The translations under genes were made by a program, and so were the position numbers. Under the pieces are notes generated by a model that saw nothing but the letters and a program-made list of their open reading frames with translations, was not told the origin of the DNA and searched no databases. Shown here one piece after another: positions 11,256 through 23,996 of a stretch of DNA of 64,000 nucleotides. Source of the DNA: Distichodus sexfasciatus (Eukaryota > Chordata > Actinopteri > Characiformes > Distichodontidae). The stretch's first letter is position 1. Each line of letters starts with the position of its first letter. The stretch spans positions 4,840,318 to 4,904,317 of the forward strand of contig JAVGVS010000010.1 in NCBI GenBank assembly GCA_032718565.1. The letters run 5' to 3'.

Positions 11256-14255
11256 TTGTAATTACCTTTGTTTCATTTATTATTCATTATAATTAACATC
11301 CAAATTTAGGTCTAGCCTCTTCAGATGTATTAGTTTTTTTTCTCCCATTCCAGATACACGGTATCTGTCATTAGTATTAGTATCTGTCTCACGACATACT
11401 AATGACCATGAAAAAGATGTTTCAAGACACTTGCAAGAACTGAGCAGACATTGTTCTTCCTCTTCTCTTAAATAGCCTATAAATTTTGGCCTCAGGATGG
11501 AGCAGCCATTTCTCTTAGTTTTTCTCTCCCTCCTTCCTTCTCTCTCTCTCTCTGCCCACCATTTAAAAGTTGCTTCCTCAAAACTGTCTGTGTCCTGCCC
11601 CCAACATCAGCATCACTGTGACCTTGTGCACGACGTTCGAACTTGCATTATTTCAGGTTGCAACTTGTAGTAAGGAAACATGAGGTAAGACCTTTGTGTC
11701 TATGCTGTACTTGTGAAGTTATTAGAAAGTTCATAATAACCAGCCTTCAGATAAATGGAATCACTTCACAATGATAAACACTGATCAGTTTATCCCCTGA
11801 TTATCAATGATCTCCTGATTATATCAGTGCGCCATTTTTTCCACATGGACTCACCAAACATAATCCTTATCAGCAAGGATTGAGGGAATTTGTGCAATCA
11901 TGGAACGGTTATGGCCAGACTAGTACGCTGCATTTCAGCAAGCGATGCCACAGTCAGACAAACCCAAACAGACACTTACATAAGGTTAAAGTTGATCACA
12001 TCCATATCCAAATCTCTTATGGCACAACATGACCTTAAGGTTCTTTCAGGACTCCAATAAAAAACACACACACACAAGCCTGGAGATGTTCTGCATGGCC
12101 AAGTTGGTACAGCAGAGCTCGATGTAATCCGTCTACAGTTGAACCTGCCAAACTGAGCGCTTTGAGTAATGCCACCCCCAGTCCCATGCCCAACAAGTAG
12201 GTCTGTTTGGGATTACCCAAATAACCCCAGGAGAACAGGGGCCCTTTCGGACCAACCCTTGCTGGAGATAAATACCCCAGTGTCCAGCTCCCTGCTGACT
12301 GTATGAGGTTGCAAAGAGGAGAGATATGACCAGGCCCGGTCTCTAAATATAAATCATAAATCCGCGCCTCTCTGATCACAATTATATAACCGTTATTGCA
12401 AAGAGAAAACAGGAGGCGCAGTGACCCATATGAAATATTGGCTTATATGAAGGCACCAATATGAAATCTCATTGGTGACATGAAATGTTGGCCAGCTCAT
12501 GCTTTCATAAGACGGATCTGCTTTCTGGACTTCGCTGATGCCGGGTTAGAAGACTGCAGGAGCAAGTACGGAGAGAGGAGAGAGGAGAGAGACGAAACGG
12601 AAAGGACAACAGGAAAACGAGGGCTTACATTCACACAGAGCCACTTCCTGTGGGAATGGCGGTGACTCGCAGTGAGGCCACTGGCCGCCATGGGAAGCTT
12701 TGCTGGGGTATGAATGTTAAGTCTCTCCCTCACTCTTTCTTTCTCTTGCTCTCTCTATCTCTCTGACCTCCTCCTCTTGCCCTCTCCCCTTTCTCTCCTA
12801 CTCTCTCTGTGACCCCCCGCTTGCTTTCATCCCTCCCACTTTCTCTCCCATTCTCCAAGCTCTATCTGTCCTTTATCTCCTCCTTTCTCTCACATTTCTC
12901 TCCCCCACTTTTTCCACTTCAGCCCTCTCCCCGGAGAATTGACAGGGGTCATGAGCGCTGTTTAGCCTATGCGGACTTTCACTTCCTAAAGAATCTTACT
13001 CACGCAGATGCATTCAGTTAGCCTAGCTTGCTCAACACGACTCCATCTCATGAGCTGATGAGAGAAAGATGACAGAGATACAGCTACCATCAGCTAAAGT
13101 GTCAACATTAATGCTACTGCTCTCATTTTACATAGCAGTGACAGTATGTATAAGTACAAATGTTACAAATCAGATTCAAACATCAATGTTTACTCTTAAA
13201 TGTAACGTCCTTGGAGATTAATCTCGACAAGTAAATATTTGCCACATTCTGAGGCTTAGGTTTGCAGCTATAATTTAATCTTTATCCCATCAAATACTGT
13301 ATATGAAGGACTGATATTACAGTAACTACGGTTGCAGTAATGCTATGCTATGCTACAGTCTTAACTGTCTTAATCAGTTCCTCCAGGATTTCACGGACCT
13401 TTTTCAAGATTGTTGCGGCCTAAAATGCTTGATTTTGCGTCAACTTACTAAAAAATTGCTATGAAAGTTACAGTGTTTTTAGGCATTTTGTTGCAATAAA
13501 GTTGTGGGAGCAAGAAGTTGCAGAAAAAAATGTGATTGTCTCCCCCTTTATAATGATTCTTTAACAATTACTTAAAATCAAAGGAACAAAACCACTATTA
13601 TTTGGATTAACCATTAATCATTTAGTTATTTTTGAAGGTAAATGTGAAGCATTTTTATCACACGTTTCCTGCGTCTTCAGGATCTTGATTGGTCAAAAAT
13701 TGTGGAAAAGTTACGGTAATTGGTCAAAAATTGCACGGTAGTAATGAATTCGTGGGGATTGGCTGTATTTGTGTTAATAGCGATCGCAAATTCTGGAGGG
13801 TCTGGTTTAATATCTCTGCCAATGAATAGGGCTAATAAGACTTATAGTTATAACAAATTAAATGGAGAATGTAATTTTCACAATTAGGAAAACGGTACTT
13901 GGGAGTATAAATGAAATGGGTTTAACAATGCGAAATCTACAAGCCCGGCGTGATTTATGCTAAAAGTCTCCATTTATTGTTAGCCACATTATCCTCATTG
14001 GGTTGAGTGCCTCTTAAATGGAGCAAGACCTGTCATTTGTTTTAATTCCATACCGGCTAATTCCAAGCCTCGGGCAGCTGTTGGTACTTTCCCATATGGC
14101 ATGTGAGTGTTACTCAATACTACAGATCACATCCCAGTTATCTTCCTCAAACGGAGGTAGGACCCATCTATAGCAGATAGAAATCCAACATAAGAACATT
14201 TCACCAGTTTGTCAAACCTAACTACCCGGCAAACGAAAATCATAACACTGTCTAT
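11256..14255. other. Non-coding sequence; possible conserved blocks
   Basis: No supported gene. The longest frame, minus strand 12035-12379 (114 residues), has no domain I know and begins and ends without splice support. CT-rich low complexity occupies about 12720-12930. Part 13930-14110 is unique and contains CTCCATTTATTGTTAGCCAC and CCGGCTAATTCC, with homeobox-type TAAT cores. Part 12080-12400 is GC-richer than its surroundings. Both could be conserved non-coding elements. Confidence 0.4.
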
Positions 14256-14432
14256 GCATTTATGACATTTAGCAGAAGCCCATATCCAGAGCTACTTCCA
14301 ATTTATTTCCTAATTACAGAGACAACTTCTCGGGATCAACTTGGGTTTAAGAGTTGCTACAGGGCTCAACAGTGGTAGTGCTAGTGGTAGGAAAGAGCTG
14401 GATTTGAACATACAACCTCTTGGATGTACACA
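14256..14432 (-). mobile_element. SINE-B, degraded copy
   Basis: Shares with 6151-6349 the order of ACATTTAGCAGAAGCC, TATCCAGAGC, CCTAATTACAG, GGTAGTGCTAGTGG and GAACATACAACCTCTTGG. The tRNA-like head is cut short after the box-B-like part. It ends only about 16 bases before a Tc1-like element. Confidence 0.65.
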
Positions 14433-14448
14433 AATATGAATTAGCCTA

Positions 14449-15090
14449 CACTGACCAACCACAAATTATAACCACTCACCATGTGAACTCAAATGGAAAT
14501 AACGATCACATCTTTACAATGACACCTGACACAAAAATTAGCATTTTGTCCTTGAAGTTTTTGTGTTAGAAGCAATAAAAATGGGCCAGCATGTGGATTT
14601 GTGAAAATGAGTGATTATTTGTCATTGTGAACACACCACAGCACAGCACACAGTGCACCAAAACAAAATGTGACCTCTGTATTTGACCAATCCATGAAGG
14701 AGCAGCGGGCAGCTGACAAGCAGTGGCCGGGGAGCACTGCTTGGGGACGGCACCTCGCTCATGAGTACCTTGAACCGGCGACCTTCCGATCATGGGGCAG
14801 ACTCTCTAACCATTACACTGTCCCAATTTGAGTGACTGCAGCTCTTGTGACATGTTTTTAGTCTGCACTGGTCAGGAACTACAAAAAAGTGGTTCAAGAA
14901 AGGAAAACTGGTGAACCGGCAACAGGCTCATGGGTGGTCACAGCTCATTATTGTGGGGGGTAAAGGCTGGCCCGTGTTGTCTGATCCAATAGAACAGCTG
15001 CCATAGCTTAAATTAGTAAAAATGTTAATGCTGATTCTGATTTTTTTTTTTTAAGTAGCTGGATGATCATAGTAATATGACTGACCAGTG
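14449..15090 (+). mobile_element. Tc1-like element B, internally deleted, SINE inside
   Basis: Left end TA/CACTGACCAACCACAAATTA and right end TATGACTGACCAGTG/TA are inverted copies of each other and of the CACYGATCRGCC-type ends of a widespread fish Tc1-like family, each flanked by TA as expected for this superfamily. Inside, 14520-14600 resembles the 5' leader and start of the transposase gene, and 14830-15030 resembles the N-terminal DNA-binding part (CTGCAGCTCTTGTG, GGTGAACCGGCAACAGG, GGCTGGCCCGTGTTG). The DDE catalytic part is missing, so the copy is a non-autonomous remnant. A SINE-A sits at 14607-14826. Confidence 0.7.
14607..14826 (-). mobile_element. SINE-A inserted in a Tc1-like remnant
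   Basis: Complement of the SINE-A family: 3' tail first (GAGTGATTATTTGTCATTGT), body (GACCTCTGTATTTGACC, GGAGCAGCGGGCAGCTG, GAGCACTGCTTGGGG), then tRNA-like head (ACCGGCGACCTTCCGATC, AACCATTACACTGTCCCA). The flanking words GGATTTGTG and AATTTGAG hint at a short target duplication. The insertion is younger than the host Tc1-like copy. Confidence 0.8.
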
Positions 15091-15510
15091 TACATCATTG
15101 AATTATTTTAAACATGCCGAACATATCTGATGTATTTTTGAACTATTCCTTAAACAAATGTGCTGATACTCAGTAGGTCCATTTGTGGTGATGGCGATCA
15201 GCAAAATCAGCAAACCCCAGTAACTAACAGTGCTGTCAGCTATTCTGTAGCTACAACACTGGATTGGGTTTGCCTCAGTGGACACGCAGTGGTTAACGTT
15301 AATTGATACAGAGGCCTCACTGGGGGGAACTTTAGAGACTGTTAAATAAATGTGCTTGTCAGAGGATGCAGATGTAGATAATGATGATAATGATCCCATT
15401 GCATCCATCACTCCAGGGCCTCAGCACTTTCTCTCGGAGTAATCAGATCTAGAGCTGGCACTCAGCTCTCAGCAGAGCACTCATAAAACTCTCACTCCGG
15501 CCCTCTTTTA

Positions 15511-15515
15511 CACAA

Positions 15516-15539
<24 letters not shown>
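15511..15539. repeat. CA microsatellite
   Basis: CACAAA followed by about eleven CA units, then GA-rich sequence. Confidence 0.9.
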
Positions 15540-15546
<7 letters not shown>

Positions 15547-18500
15547 GAGAGAGATTCACCACCTTGTCAGCATGTCTCATCTTCTCAGATTTATCCACGA
15601 CATCACTATCTGTTCCTCAGCAAAGCGCACACACATGGAGACACACACACACACACATACACACACAGCAATGTCTATGAGTACAGCGAGTGGAGCAATG
15701 AGTAATAGTATAGATGGAGGATGACGGGAAGTGGATAGACAAGTTGGAGATGGATGAATGACAGATGTAACAGAATAGAGGATGGACTGAAGGATGAAAC
15801 AGAATGGGAGAAAAAAGTTTCAGGGAATGTCAGTTTTCTAACATTATGCTTTTAGTGACTGAGTGTGTATGAAAGAGAAAGTGTGTGTGTGTGCTTAATA
15901 AACAAAAATGATTAATGATGTTATCTATGCACTAAACATCTGCTGCTGCAGCAAAGGTCAAAACAGGAGCCATTAGGAGAGATGCTGTTCCTCGTGCCAT
16001 GACCTTACTGACCTCTCTGTATACTGATATAGGGGTCTTCCCTCTCCTCTTTCATCCTCTCCCCTTCACTCCTCCATTTTCCTCTCAGGCGTGAGTTTGG
16101 TGGTGAGTGTGTGACTTCTCTATCACCTCACTGTACCGAGTTGTGATTCAGTGCAGTTCAGTCAGACCTATGCATGGCATCGGGGGGAATTCCAGTCCTG
16201 CAGAGTCTCTGCTCAGCTTTGCAGCCAAGACTCATTATGATGCCTTTTCATCTACAGCAGCCTCTGCCAGATCAAACACACGATGCCGCTTCTCTCGAAA
16301 CCCTTCCCTCCACTCCCAGCGCTGTGGGATGTCCTGCACAGCTCCTGAACTTAAACAGCGGCTACGCTCCAAACAGAACATGACCCCGAAAGCTGCTCCT
16401 CCTGGACAGCATTCACACCTTTGAATTGTAATATTCCCAGGGTAGTTAAAAGATTGAAAGGTTATGGAAGTTGGCTATGTAATCTGTATCAAGAGACTGG
16501 ATTTTTAGGTTGAAATAACACTGAGCTGAGTTCATGACACAAATAAATGACACAATAAATGATGTGATCAGACTACCTTAAATCACAGCATTTACTGCAA
16601 ACCTGTAAATCCATCAGGCCTTGGCCTTTCAGAAGAATTGTTTGTATAGGATTAGTTTTCTCAGCAATATTTTCAGCTGTTCTGTGCTTTCTAATATACG
16701 CCTGCTGGGTCTGAACAACATGCATTGGCTGTTTGAGGAAAAAATGTGCACATGTGTAATTCCTTTTGTGCCTAAACTAGGGTAGCCACTCACACAGCAC
16801 AAACACAGGTAAGTGTGCATGTGATTACAGTGTCCACACCAGTCATTATATTCTCTCTCCTCTCCGCCGGCCTCTTCCAGTTTGTCATTAGTGATTGGCA
16901 GGTCGACTTGTTGACAGTAAACTCGCCCCAAAGGAATCTGTTGTTGAAGACTCGTGACTTTGATGACTGTCATTTCCGCTGACACCACGAAGCCTGAAGG
17001 ATGGGCAGGGAGATGACTGATTCAGTAAACTTCCCACTTGGTTTTCTTTTCTGTTTGACAACAGCTTTTCAATAATTCTTTGACTCCCAGAGTAATGTCA
17101 AACCAACAACATCGCAACACAGTGTCGACTACAGACAAGCACTGTGTACACTGCCCTTCATTGACCAATTGCTGTTAACAAGAAATACACTCTTAAAACG
17201 CAGAGTTTTCAGAAAGATTCTGACATTCACTGATATGTTCTGACATTCACTATATTCAATATTTCTCTTATGAGGGCCGGTCATCACATATTAAAAAAAT
17301 CCACAAAACCACAAGAATCCAAGGTTTTCCTATCTTTTAAAGGACAATCAGGGCCTGATTCCATTCCTTCTGTCCTTCAACCAGCCAACACACACACATT
17401 ACTGTGTACAGCACTGGAGATTTCTTGTGTGCTTCATGTGGGGACGTTCCCTGTTTGGACAGAAATGGTACAGTGGCGTCTTTGCCTATTCAGCTGCATA
17501 CCAACAATGAAAAGAATGAAGAGTAAAGAAGTCCATTCATGTGTCTGTCTGGCGTCTCAGCCGTGCCATTCACTCATTTGCTCGCAGTCCCCGCTTGCCG
17601 CTTGGCCCTCTTCCACCAGCCTCTACAAAACTTACAGAAAGAAGAATCGTTCTGTCTGTAGCTCCTTGACATCTGTCAAAGGAATGTGTAAACTACCCCT
17701 CAGAATTCCTGATGTGCCTCAGGCTAAGGGACACACACATTCATGTACATATTCTTTTCAATACAATCTCTTCTGATGAAAATACATTTTGGACTTTCAA
17801 TTGGTCAAACTCTACTGTGTTCCCAATGACTGTCATCCAAACGTGTCTGGCAGAGTCACAAACCTTTTAGCACCTGACCTTACACATAGTTGACCCCAGC
17901 AAGAAGTGACGCATGTCCTGAAGGGAAGTGACTGTGCCTTCCAAACATCTCTATTGCTTCTAATGCATTCATTCATAAATCTGCCACATCCAGGTAGAGT
18001 CTGAAATCAGTCACTGCAGAGACAGAATGGGGTGGTCATGGCGACGCACTGTGCAACACAAGAGCTGTTATTAACAGCACTGAATTTCACATTATACTAA
18101 AGAGGATTCTAGTAGGGTATAGGGTGGCTTGGACACAAAGTCTGCAAATAGCTTCAAACAATTCCAGTAAGATTCTCAATCTTCTCTGGAATATGTTTGG
18201 GGTGGAATGGGTTGGAATAATTAAATAAAGATCTTAACAATACCATTGTCTCATTCATTATTTGTAAGATCAATTCATTTTCAGGTTACTGGGTTCATTC
18301 TTTAGCCCGCTTGTTTCTCCTTTGCTGTGGGAACTATTTTTTTCCAGGGTCAAATCTTATCTGACCGTTAAAGTAACAGTTGATCAAGGTTTCAGGCATC
18401 CGTCATTCTTAGCGAATGAAAGCGGGAGTCACTCAGAGCCCGTGTGTATGAGCGTGTGCGTGTATGTGTGTGAGTGTGTTGGGGCAGAGGAAGCGGGCTG

Positions 18501-19379
18501 TGGAACGGATGTGGAGAGAGGAGAGGAAGGCCAGCCTGCGGGGTCAGGAATGTGGCAGCACGGGAGGCTGGGAAAAGGGGAGGCAGCTATCTTGGCTCCA
18601 TTGGGATGCACTTCCTCTGTCAGCAGGGAAGAATCCTTCAACTGTGAGGGAGAAACAAGGGTTAAGCAGGTAATGATTACCCTACACATATATGCACACA
18701 CATATGAACATACACACACACACTGTGGGCATTTTCAGGATACTTTCTTTAATTCCTAGTGTGTAGAAGGAAGATTTATTCAGAGAAGCCTCACTCAGCT
18801 TTATTCCATTGGGAGTCAGAAATAGAGAATCTCTTTCTCCATCTCTCTAACTCTCTCACACACACACACACCACACCACTGGCTCTCTACAGAATCTGAG
18901 TGCTGGACAGGTTTCCAAGGTTACCAGTCTCGCTTAGACATACAAACATCTCGGATCGTGACCACCACTAACCTGACCAGATTGAACACCAGTCTGCTGT
19001 CTCTGCCTCTCTCTCATCCTCGCCTCATTCATGCACTGCGTTTCATTCCAAAGAATATTCCCACTATCACCTGCAGCCTCTATCTCTCTGGAGCATACCC
19101 ATAATCCTTTGAACACATTAAGTCCTTTCTCTCTCACACACACATACACACACCTTAGAGAGGACAAAGCTGCTTGCCATAAACAACTGGGAATAAGTGT
19201 ATTCTGGGTCAGCAGGGAAAACAGATTTATACAGAGAGCAACATAGCTATTGTTGGCAGGCATAGTGCACTATAACGATGTGGATTAACAGTAGTTAATA
19301 GGAAAGACCGACAGCCAGATAATTAGAAGGTGGACAAATTCCTGGGGGTTCAAGCCTTGTTTCCAGCCTCCCTATATAG

Positions 19380-19445
19380 GGACAGTTGCTGTGTACTGTG
19401 TGCTGTGCTGTATTTATAATGACAAATAATTACCCATGTAATTCA
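19380..19445 (+). repeat. SINE-A 3' end fragment
   Basis: Contains GTGTACTGTGTGCTGTGCTG and the tail AATGACAAATAATTACC before ATTCACTT, matching the last 65 bases of SINE-A. The head and middle are absent. Confidence 0.5.
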
Positions 19446-20940
19446 CTTTAAAATGAAATGTTTGATTTGTTTCATCGTTGTTTCATTCCATGGGCTGGAC
19501 TACAGAAAATATTTTCCTGTCCAGTTATTCACAGGCTCCACTTTATACTGAGTGAAAGTTAGTTGTTTCTTCAACTGAGAAATCAAGTGCAACTTTGACT
19601 GGAATGCCCTAAGCAAGATTTTCAACCAGTAGGCCAATCGATAGGTTAGAGTAACACTCCCAGCCTGTTTCCACAGTCATTTATAATCTTGTAATCACAC
19701 ATCATTTGTCATTCCTGATATTGACCGTATAACAGTAACATTTGGGATATCCATGTGTCTATTTAAACAGACATTTCTCTTCTTTTTATTTCTTTCAGCC
19801 TTGCACTGGGTAACTGCGTGGAATCTGTACTGAACATTGGGCCGATTTGAATCTACATAGCTGAGGATTTGTTGCCATCAATATTTAAATGATTAGGCAA
19901 TAGGAATTTAGTGTATGCAAATACATCTATTTATTAGCATTTTGAGATATCATTAACCTATTTTGAAGATATGTTTTAGTTATTCACGTTACTTATGGAG
20001 TGAATGTAATGTGCTGACCCAGTAGGCAAATTAGCTTATGTAAAGCAGAAACATGTTGATCCCATGTATGAAATATGCAAAGAAACAAATATTTCTAACA
20101 GTAACAGTAAGTGAGGTAGTCCACACCTTCTGTTAATGTGTTCTGGATCCAGTTAAAGACATAAGGTGAGGTATTACTGTATTATTACTGTTGGAAATAA
20201 CCATGTATTAACAGTGTCTTAATAGTGTCTAAATAATTATATACTTGACATGAACTGAAGGACACAGGCTATAATTTCAAAATTCAGCCCAGTGTGTTTT
20301 ACATCAACAATAAAACAATGAAAAAGATAAAAAAGACCAGCAACTAGCAGCCTGAGAATAAGTAAGTATAAAATTATAAAGATTGAACAAATGAAAAGAA
20401 AGAAATTTAAAAAATGTAAACACAATGAAATCAACACAAATGAAGAACTTAAAGTTCAGATAGCAGAATATAACAAAGTGTTCAAGGAAAGAATACAGAA
20501 CCATTACCTAGAAGTTTGTTTCTGAGAAAGGGTGGCAGAGAAAATCCCATTTATTAGTAGTGATGTAATTTGAGATTATTAGAAGTAATTTGGCTGATTT
20601 TAGTGCATTTTGAGCATTGTGAGCAACTTCCCAACAATATTTCCCTCCTGTATGTATGAAGGAAACCTGTGCTGTTCCTAGCTTTAGTGGATAAAACTCA
20701 CTGTAACAGTCACACCATTACTATGCACACAGACATCCATTTAGCATAGTGCATTAATCTTGGAATGTGATGCGCTTAAACATGATCTTGAGGGGGAAAC
20801 TTTAACCTTAAAAATGTTCAAATATGGCAGCATGTGACACTATTAAAACCTCATGACAGTTCAGCTGGATGCAGGTCTGACCATAGATCAGGAGACAGGA
20901 GGATTGGTCCTAGTTGGTCCATGTGTCTGTGGAATGACTT

Positions 20941-21060
20941 ATAGCAGTGATGGCTCAGCAGTATGAGGACCTGTGCTGCTGAATAGAGATTGAATACCAC
21001 AATTGGTGGCTGTGAGAGGGAATGCAACCAGTCGGGTGCCAAGCATTACTACTACCTCAC
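20941..21060 (+). repeat. Possible degenerate tRNA-derived SINE
   Basis: AGCAGTGATGGCTCAGCAGT resembles a tRNA box-A region and GAGATTGAATACC a box-B region about 45 bases later. The following sequence is unlike the other SINE families here. Only the tRNA-like spacing supports it. Confidence 0.25.
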
Positions 21061-22011
21061 CTGCTCTAGGTCTGTTGTTTAACTGCTCTAGGTCTGCTGG
21101 GTGACTTTAGGTTTTGGCCTCAACTGTGTCTAATTATTTAGTATGTCATTCTCTGTTAAGGAAAATTTTAAATACAAAAGATGACAATGATGATGTAACA
21201 GCATAACATTTAGAGGACAACTTGGGCCTTGTTCACAACATTTTAAATATGTAAATAATAAAAAAGTATTTTCATAAATTTACAGTAAATGTTAGAATAT
21301 TCAAAGTGTTTAAAAAGCTTAATATTATATTAGAATATTAATATTATACAACTCTGAATATCTGAATCTTTGCAAAAATGTCAGTGGGTTTTAAGAAATG
21401 TCTAATTATTAAGTAAAGCATATAATTACTATTAGCTATTAATTATTTTAAAATATTGTAAATAATAATGATGCAAAGCATGTCACACGCTTTTACAAGT
21501 TAAACTAGATTACAACCAACATAGACTGCAACTGCCTACGTGACCTCCTGCATGTAGCAATAAAAATGATTAATAATGGCATTTAGTCCCCTGAGAATAA
21601 CATTAGCTCACCATGTCTTAGATTAAACAGACAGAAGAAAGAAATCACAAAATTAATATCCAAGTATGTATGCACAGGCATACACGGGATGGTGGAAGTG
21701 TGTGTGTGTGTGTGTTAGGTCAGGGTATAGCTGACCCTGACAAGGCTGCTGAGACGAGTGAGGTGCTCTATCCTGTTTACCCTACAGGAAAAGAGGAGTA
21801 TGTTGCTCATTTATCAAACTGGAGGACTCGCAGTTTCTGTCTCAGAACCTAAATCTCATCACTATGAGTGTGTAAGCGTGGATGTATGAATGTGTATGCA
21901 TGTGTGCGCATTTATGTATGTGTGTGTTTGTGGCATGCAGGCACAGGTGTTAATATTTACTGATCTCTGTGCAGAGTTCACTGTGCACTCATCCATAATA
22001 ATGACCTCTTC

Positions 22012-22073
22012 CCTGTGTGTGTTTGTGTGTGTGTGTGTGAGCGTGTGGGTGTGTGTTGGGGTGTGTGTGTGGC
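22012..22073. repeat. Imperfect GT microsatellite
   Basis: GT repeats broken by TT, GAGC and GG units. Confidence 0.9.
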
Positions 22074-22549
22074 TCATTCTTGCATCATTTTTGTTGAGCT
22101 ATTAATAGTCAAAGTGTACAGCCAACAGAGAGGTATGAATATTCCCCCCAAAATGGTGTTTGTGTCATGTTTGGGTCTTTTCAGGGGGCATTTCTGCTGG
22201 TTACAGGCACCCAGGGACGTGTGGCAAGCTGCTTAATAGCCTCAAATAAAGCGTCCATTCAATATGACTTAACCATAATGTTCAACAGCATTAACCAAAT
22301 TACAGCACCTTAATTCGGTAAACTTTGATCTATTACCGGCAAGCCTCGTTCTCCTCTGCCGTGATTGGCTGAACGCTCTGCAGATGGTTGTAAGTATATT
22401 TAGGACGGCGAGAGTTTTGCTGAACATTGATGTTACTTACTGCAAAAATGTTTAATAGATTTGAGAGGATATATCATTCTGGGTGAAAATATCACTGCAA
22501 TGAAGAAGGGTGTTTAGACGGTTTGACTCGTGCCAGGAATGCAACATTC

Positions 22550-22752
22550 ATAAGAGGGAGTTGGCCTTGTGATTTGATGGTTCTCGGTTCAGGTTCTGGC
22601 TGGTAAAGGTACCACTAAGATGTTCATGAGCAAGGTACCATCCCCAAGCACTGCTCCCTGTGCGCTGCCCATGTCAGCTGCCTACTACTCCTTCACGGAT
22701 GGGTCAAATACAGAGGTCACATTTCGATGTGGTCCACTGGGTGCTGGGTGGC
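22550..22752 (+). mobile_element. SINE-A copy
   Basis: Shows GGGAGTTGGCC, box-B-like GGTTCAGGTTCT, GGTAAAGGTACCACTAAG, CATGAGCAAGGTACC, CCCCAAGCACTGCTCCC, GCTGCCCATGTCAGCTGCC, CTCCTTCACGGATGGGTCAA and GAGGTCACATTTCG in order. The first 20 bases of the head and the 3' tail are missing or diverged. Confidence 0.8.
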
Positions 22753-23452
22753 AGATATTAACTTAAATAAAGGAGGATATGAAAGATACAGAATATTACA
22801 CCTCCTTTCATCTACACATTTTATTAATGTTCATGTCTTACTTTTTTCATTATTTCTAATGTGATACTAAAGTGTTTTCCAACTCAGCAGCATTTGAGTC
22901 ATCAGACTTTCTCTCGCTCTCTGACATGGTGTGTGTCTCGGCGTGTGTGTGTGTGTGTGTGTGTGTTTAAGAAAGGGCTCTGTGTGTTGAGAACAGATGG
23001 GCCCAGTGCAGCTGTCCATGCTGGTCAGTGCAAACCACAGTGAAATAAAAGGAGAACTGTAGGTAAAAAATGTGGACAGACATTCACCATCTAATCTCTT
23101 TAGAATGAAACATCTGAAAAATGTCAATGTCGTTACCCATCTGATTACAGCAGACGAAACCTACTATTTATGTGTGTGAGTGTGTGTGTGTGTGTGTTTT
23201 CCACACTTCTTCAATATACCACCTCATCATTAGCAAGTCATTCCTCTTCTCAAAAAAACTACCTCTGGTTATTTTGCTATTCCAAGAAAAGTTAAAAGTT
23301 TTTTTTCCACAGTATTCCAGCTGGTCTGTGTGTGTGTGTGTGTATGTGTTTGCTTTTGGCACAGAGAGTGATTAGTTTACAGTGGTGAAACCACAGAGTA
23401 GAAAACCATCCATCATTCCCCAGACAAAAGCATTAAGCATGCAGAACTCCAC

Positions 23453-23454
<2 letters not shown>

Positions 23455-23486
<32 letters not shown>
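23455..23486. repeat. GA microsatellite
   Basis: About sixteen uninterrupted AG units. Confidence 0.95.
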
Positions 23487-23489
<3 letters not shown>

Positions 23490-23957
23490 GTAACTCTTCT
23501 AATGGCACTGAAATGGAAGTGATGGACAGGTAGAAAAAGAAATAGTGCAGGGAAAAAAATCTGCATTAACTGAGAGATGAATATTGATGAGGGGCGATGA
23601 TTGAACATGAAGGATGGGGGAAAAGAGAAGTAGAGGAGAGCGAGAGATAGAGAGAGAAAGATACAGATGAAGGTTACATGTTGTCAACTTGGGAAGAGAG
23701 AGAATAAGGAGCTCAAAGAGCTGTCAAACCACTGAGTAAGAGGATGGTGGTGCTGTGGTTGGAAACGAAGAGTAAATAAAGTGAAATGAAAAATATGGAA
23801 ACCAGAGGAGGAGGAGAGAAAGTGAGATGGTAAGAGATAGGAGGCGGGTCAGCACGGCTGGGCATCTGTGGGTGTTAGGTGGGAGGGCATTAACCCAATA
23901 GAGCCGATCTGCCAACCAAACCCTCAACCACAGCTGTCAAGCCTGGCATGGAACTAT

Positions 23958-23960
<3 letters not shown>

Positions 23961-23995
<35 letters not shown>
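23961..23995. repeat. GA microsatellite
   Basis: About seventeen uninterrupted GA units. Confidence 0.95.

Positions 23996-23996
<1 letters not shown>

Larger units (their letters stand above)
15091..22549. other. Non-coding unique sequence with microsatellites
   Basis: No supported gene. The longest frame in the window (17270-17776, plus, 168 residues) lies here and has no recognisable domain. AT-rich sequence dominates 20000-21500. CA/GT tracts lie near 15638-15668, 18450-18480 and 18850-18875. The 69-residue frame 16174-16383 is discussed as a finding. Part 22200-22480 is unique, includes CCGTGATTGGCTGAACGC (CCAAT type) and ATATTTAGGACGGCG, and may be regulatory. Confidence 0.45.

Noticed and set aside
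12035..12379. 114-residue minus-strand frame
   Set aside because: No recognisable domain or splice signals. The C-terminal part translates a CA run. It may overlap conserved non-coding DNA instead.
15103..15411. 102-residue minus-strand frame
   Set aside because: Reads moderately protein-like but has no homology, and its 3' end lies against the Tc1-like terminus.
17270..17776. Longest open frame in the window (168 residues, plus strand)
   Set aside because: No domain, no codon bias, no splice or promoter context. This length is expected by chance in 64 kb of six-frame sequence.
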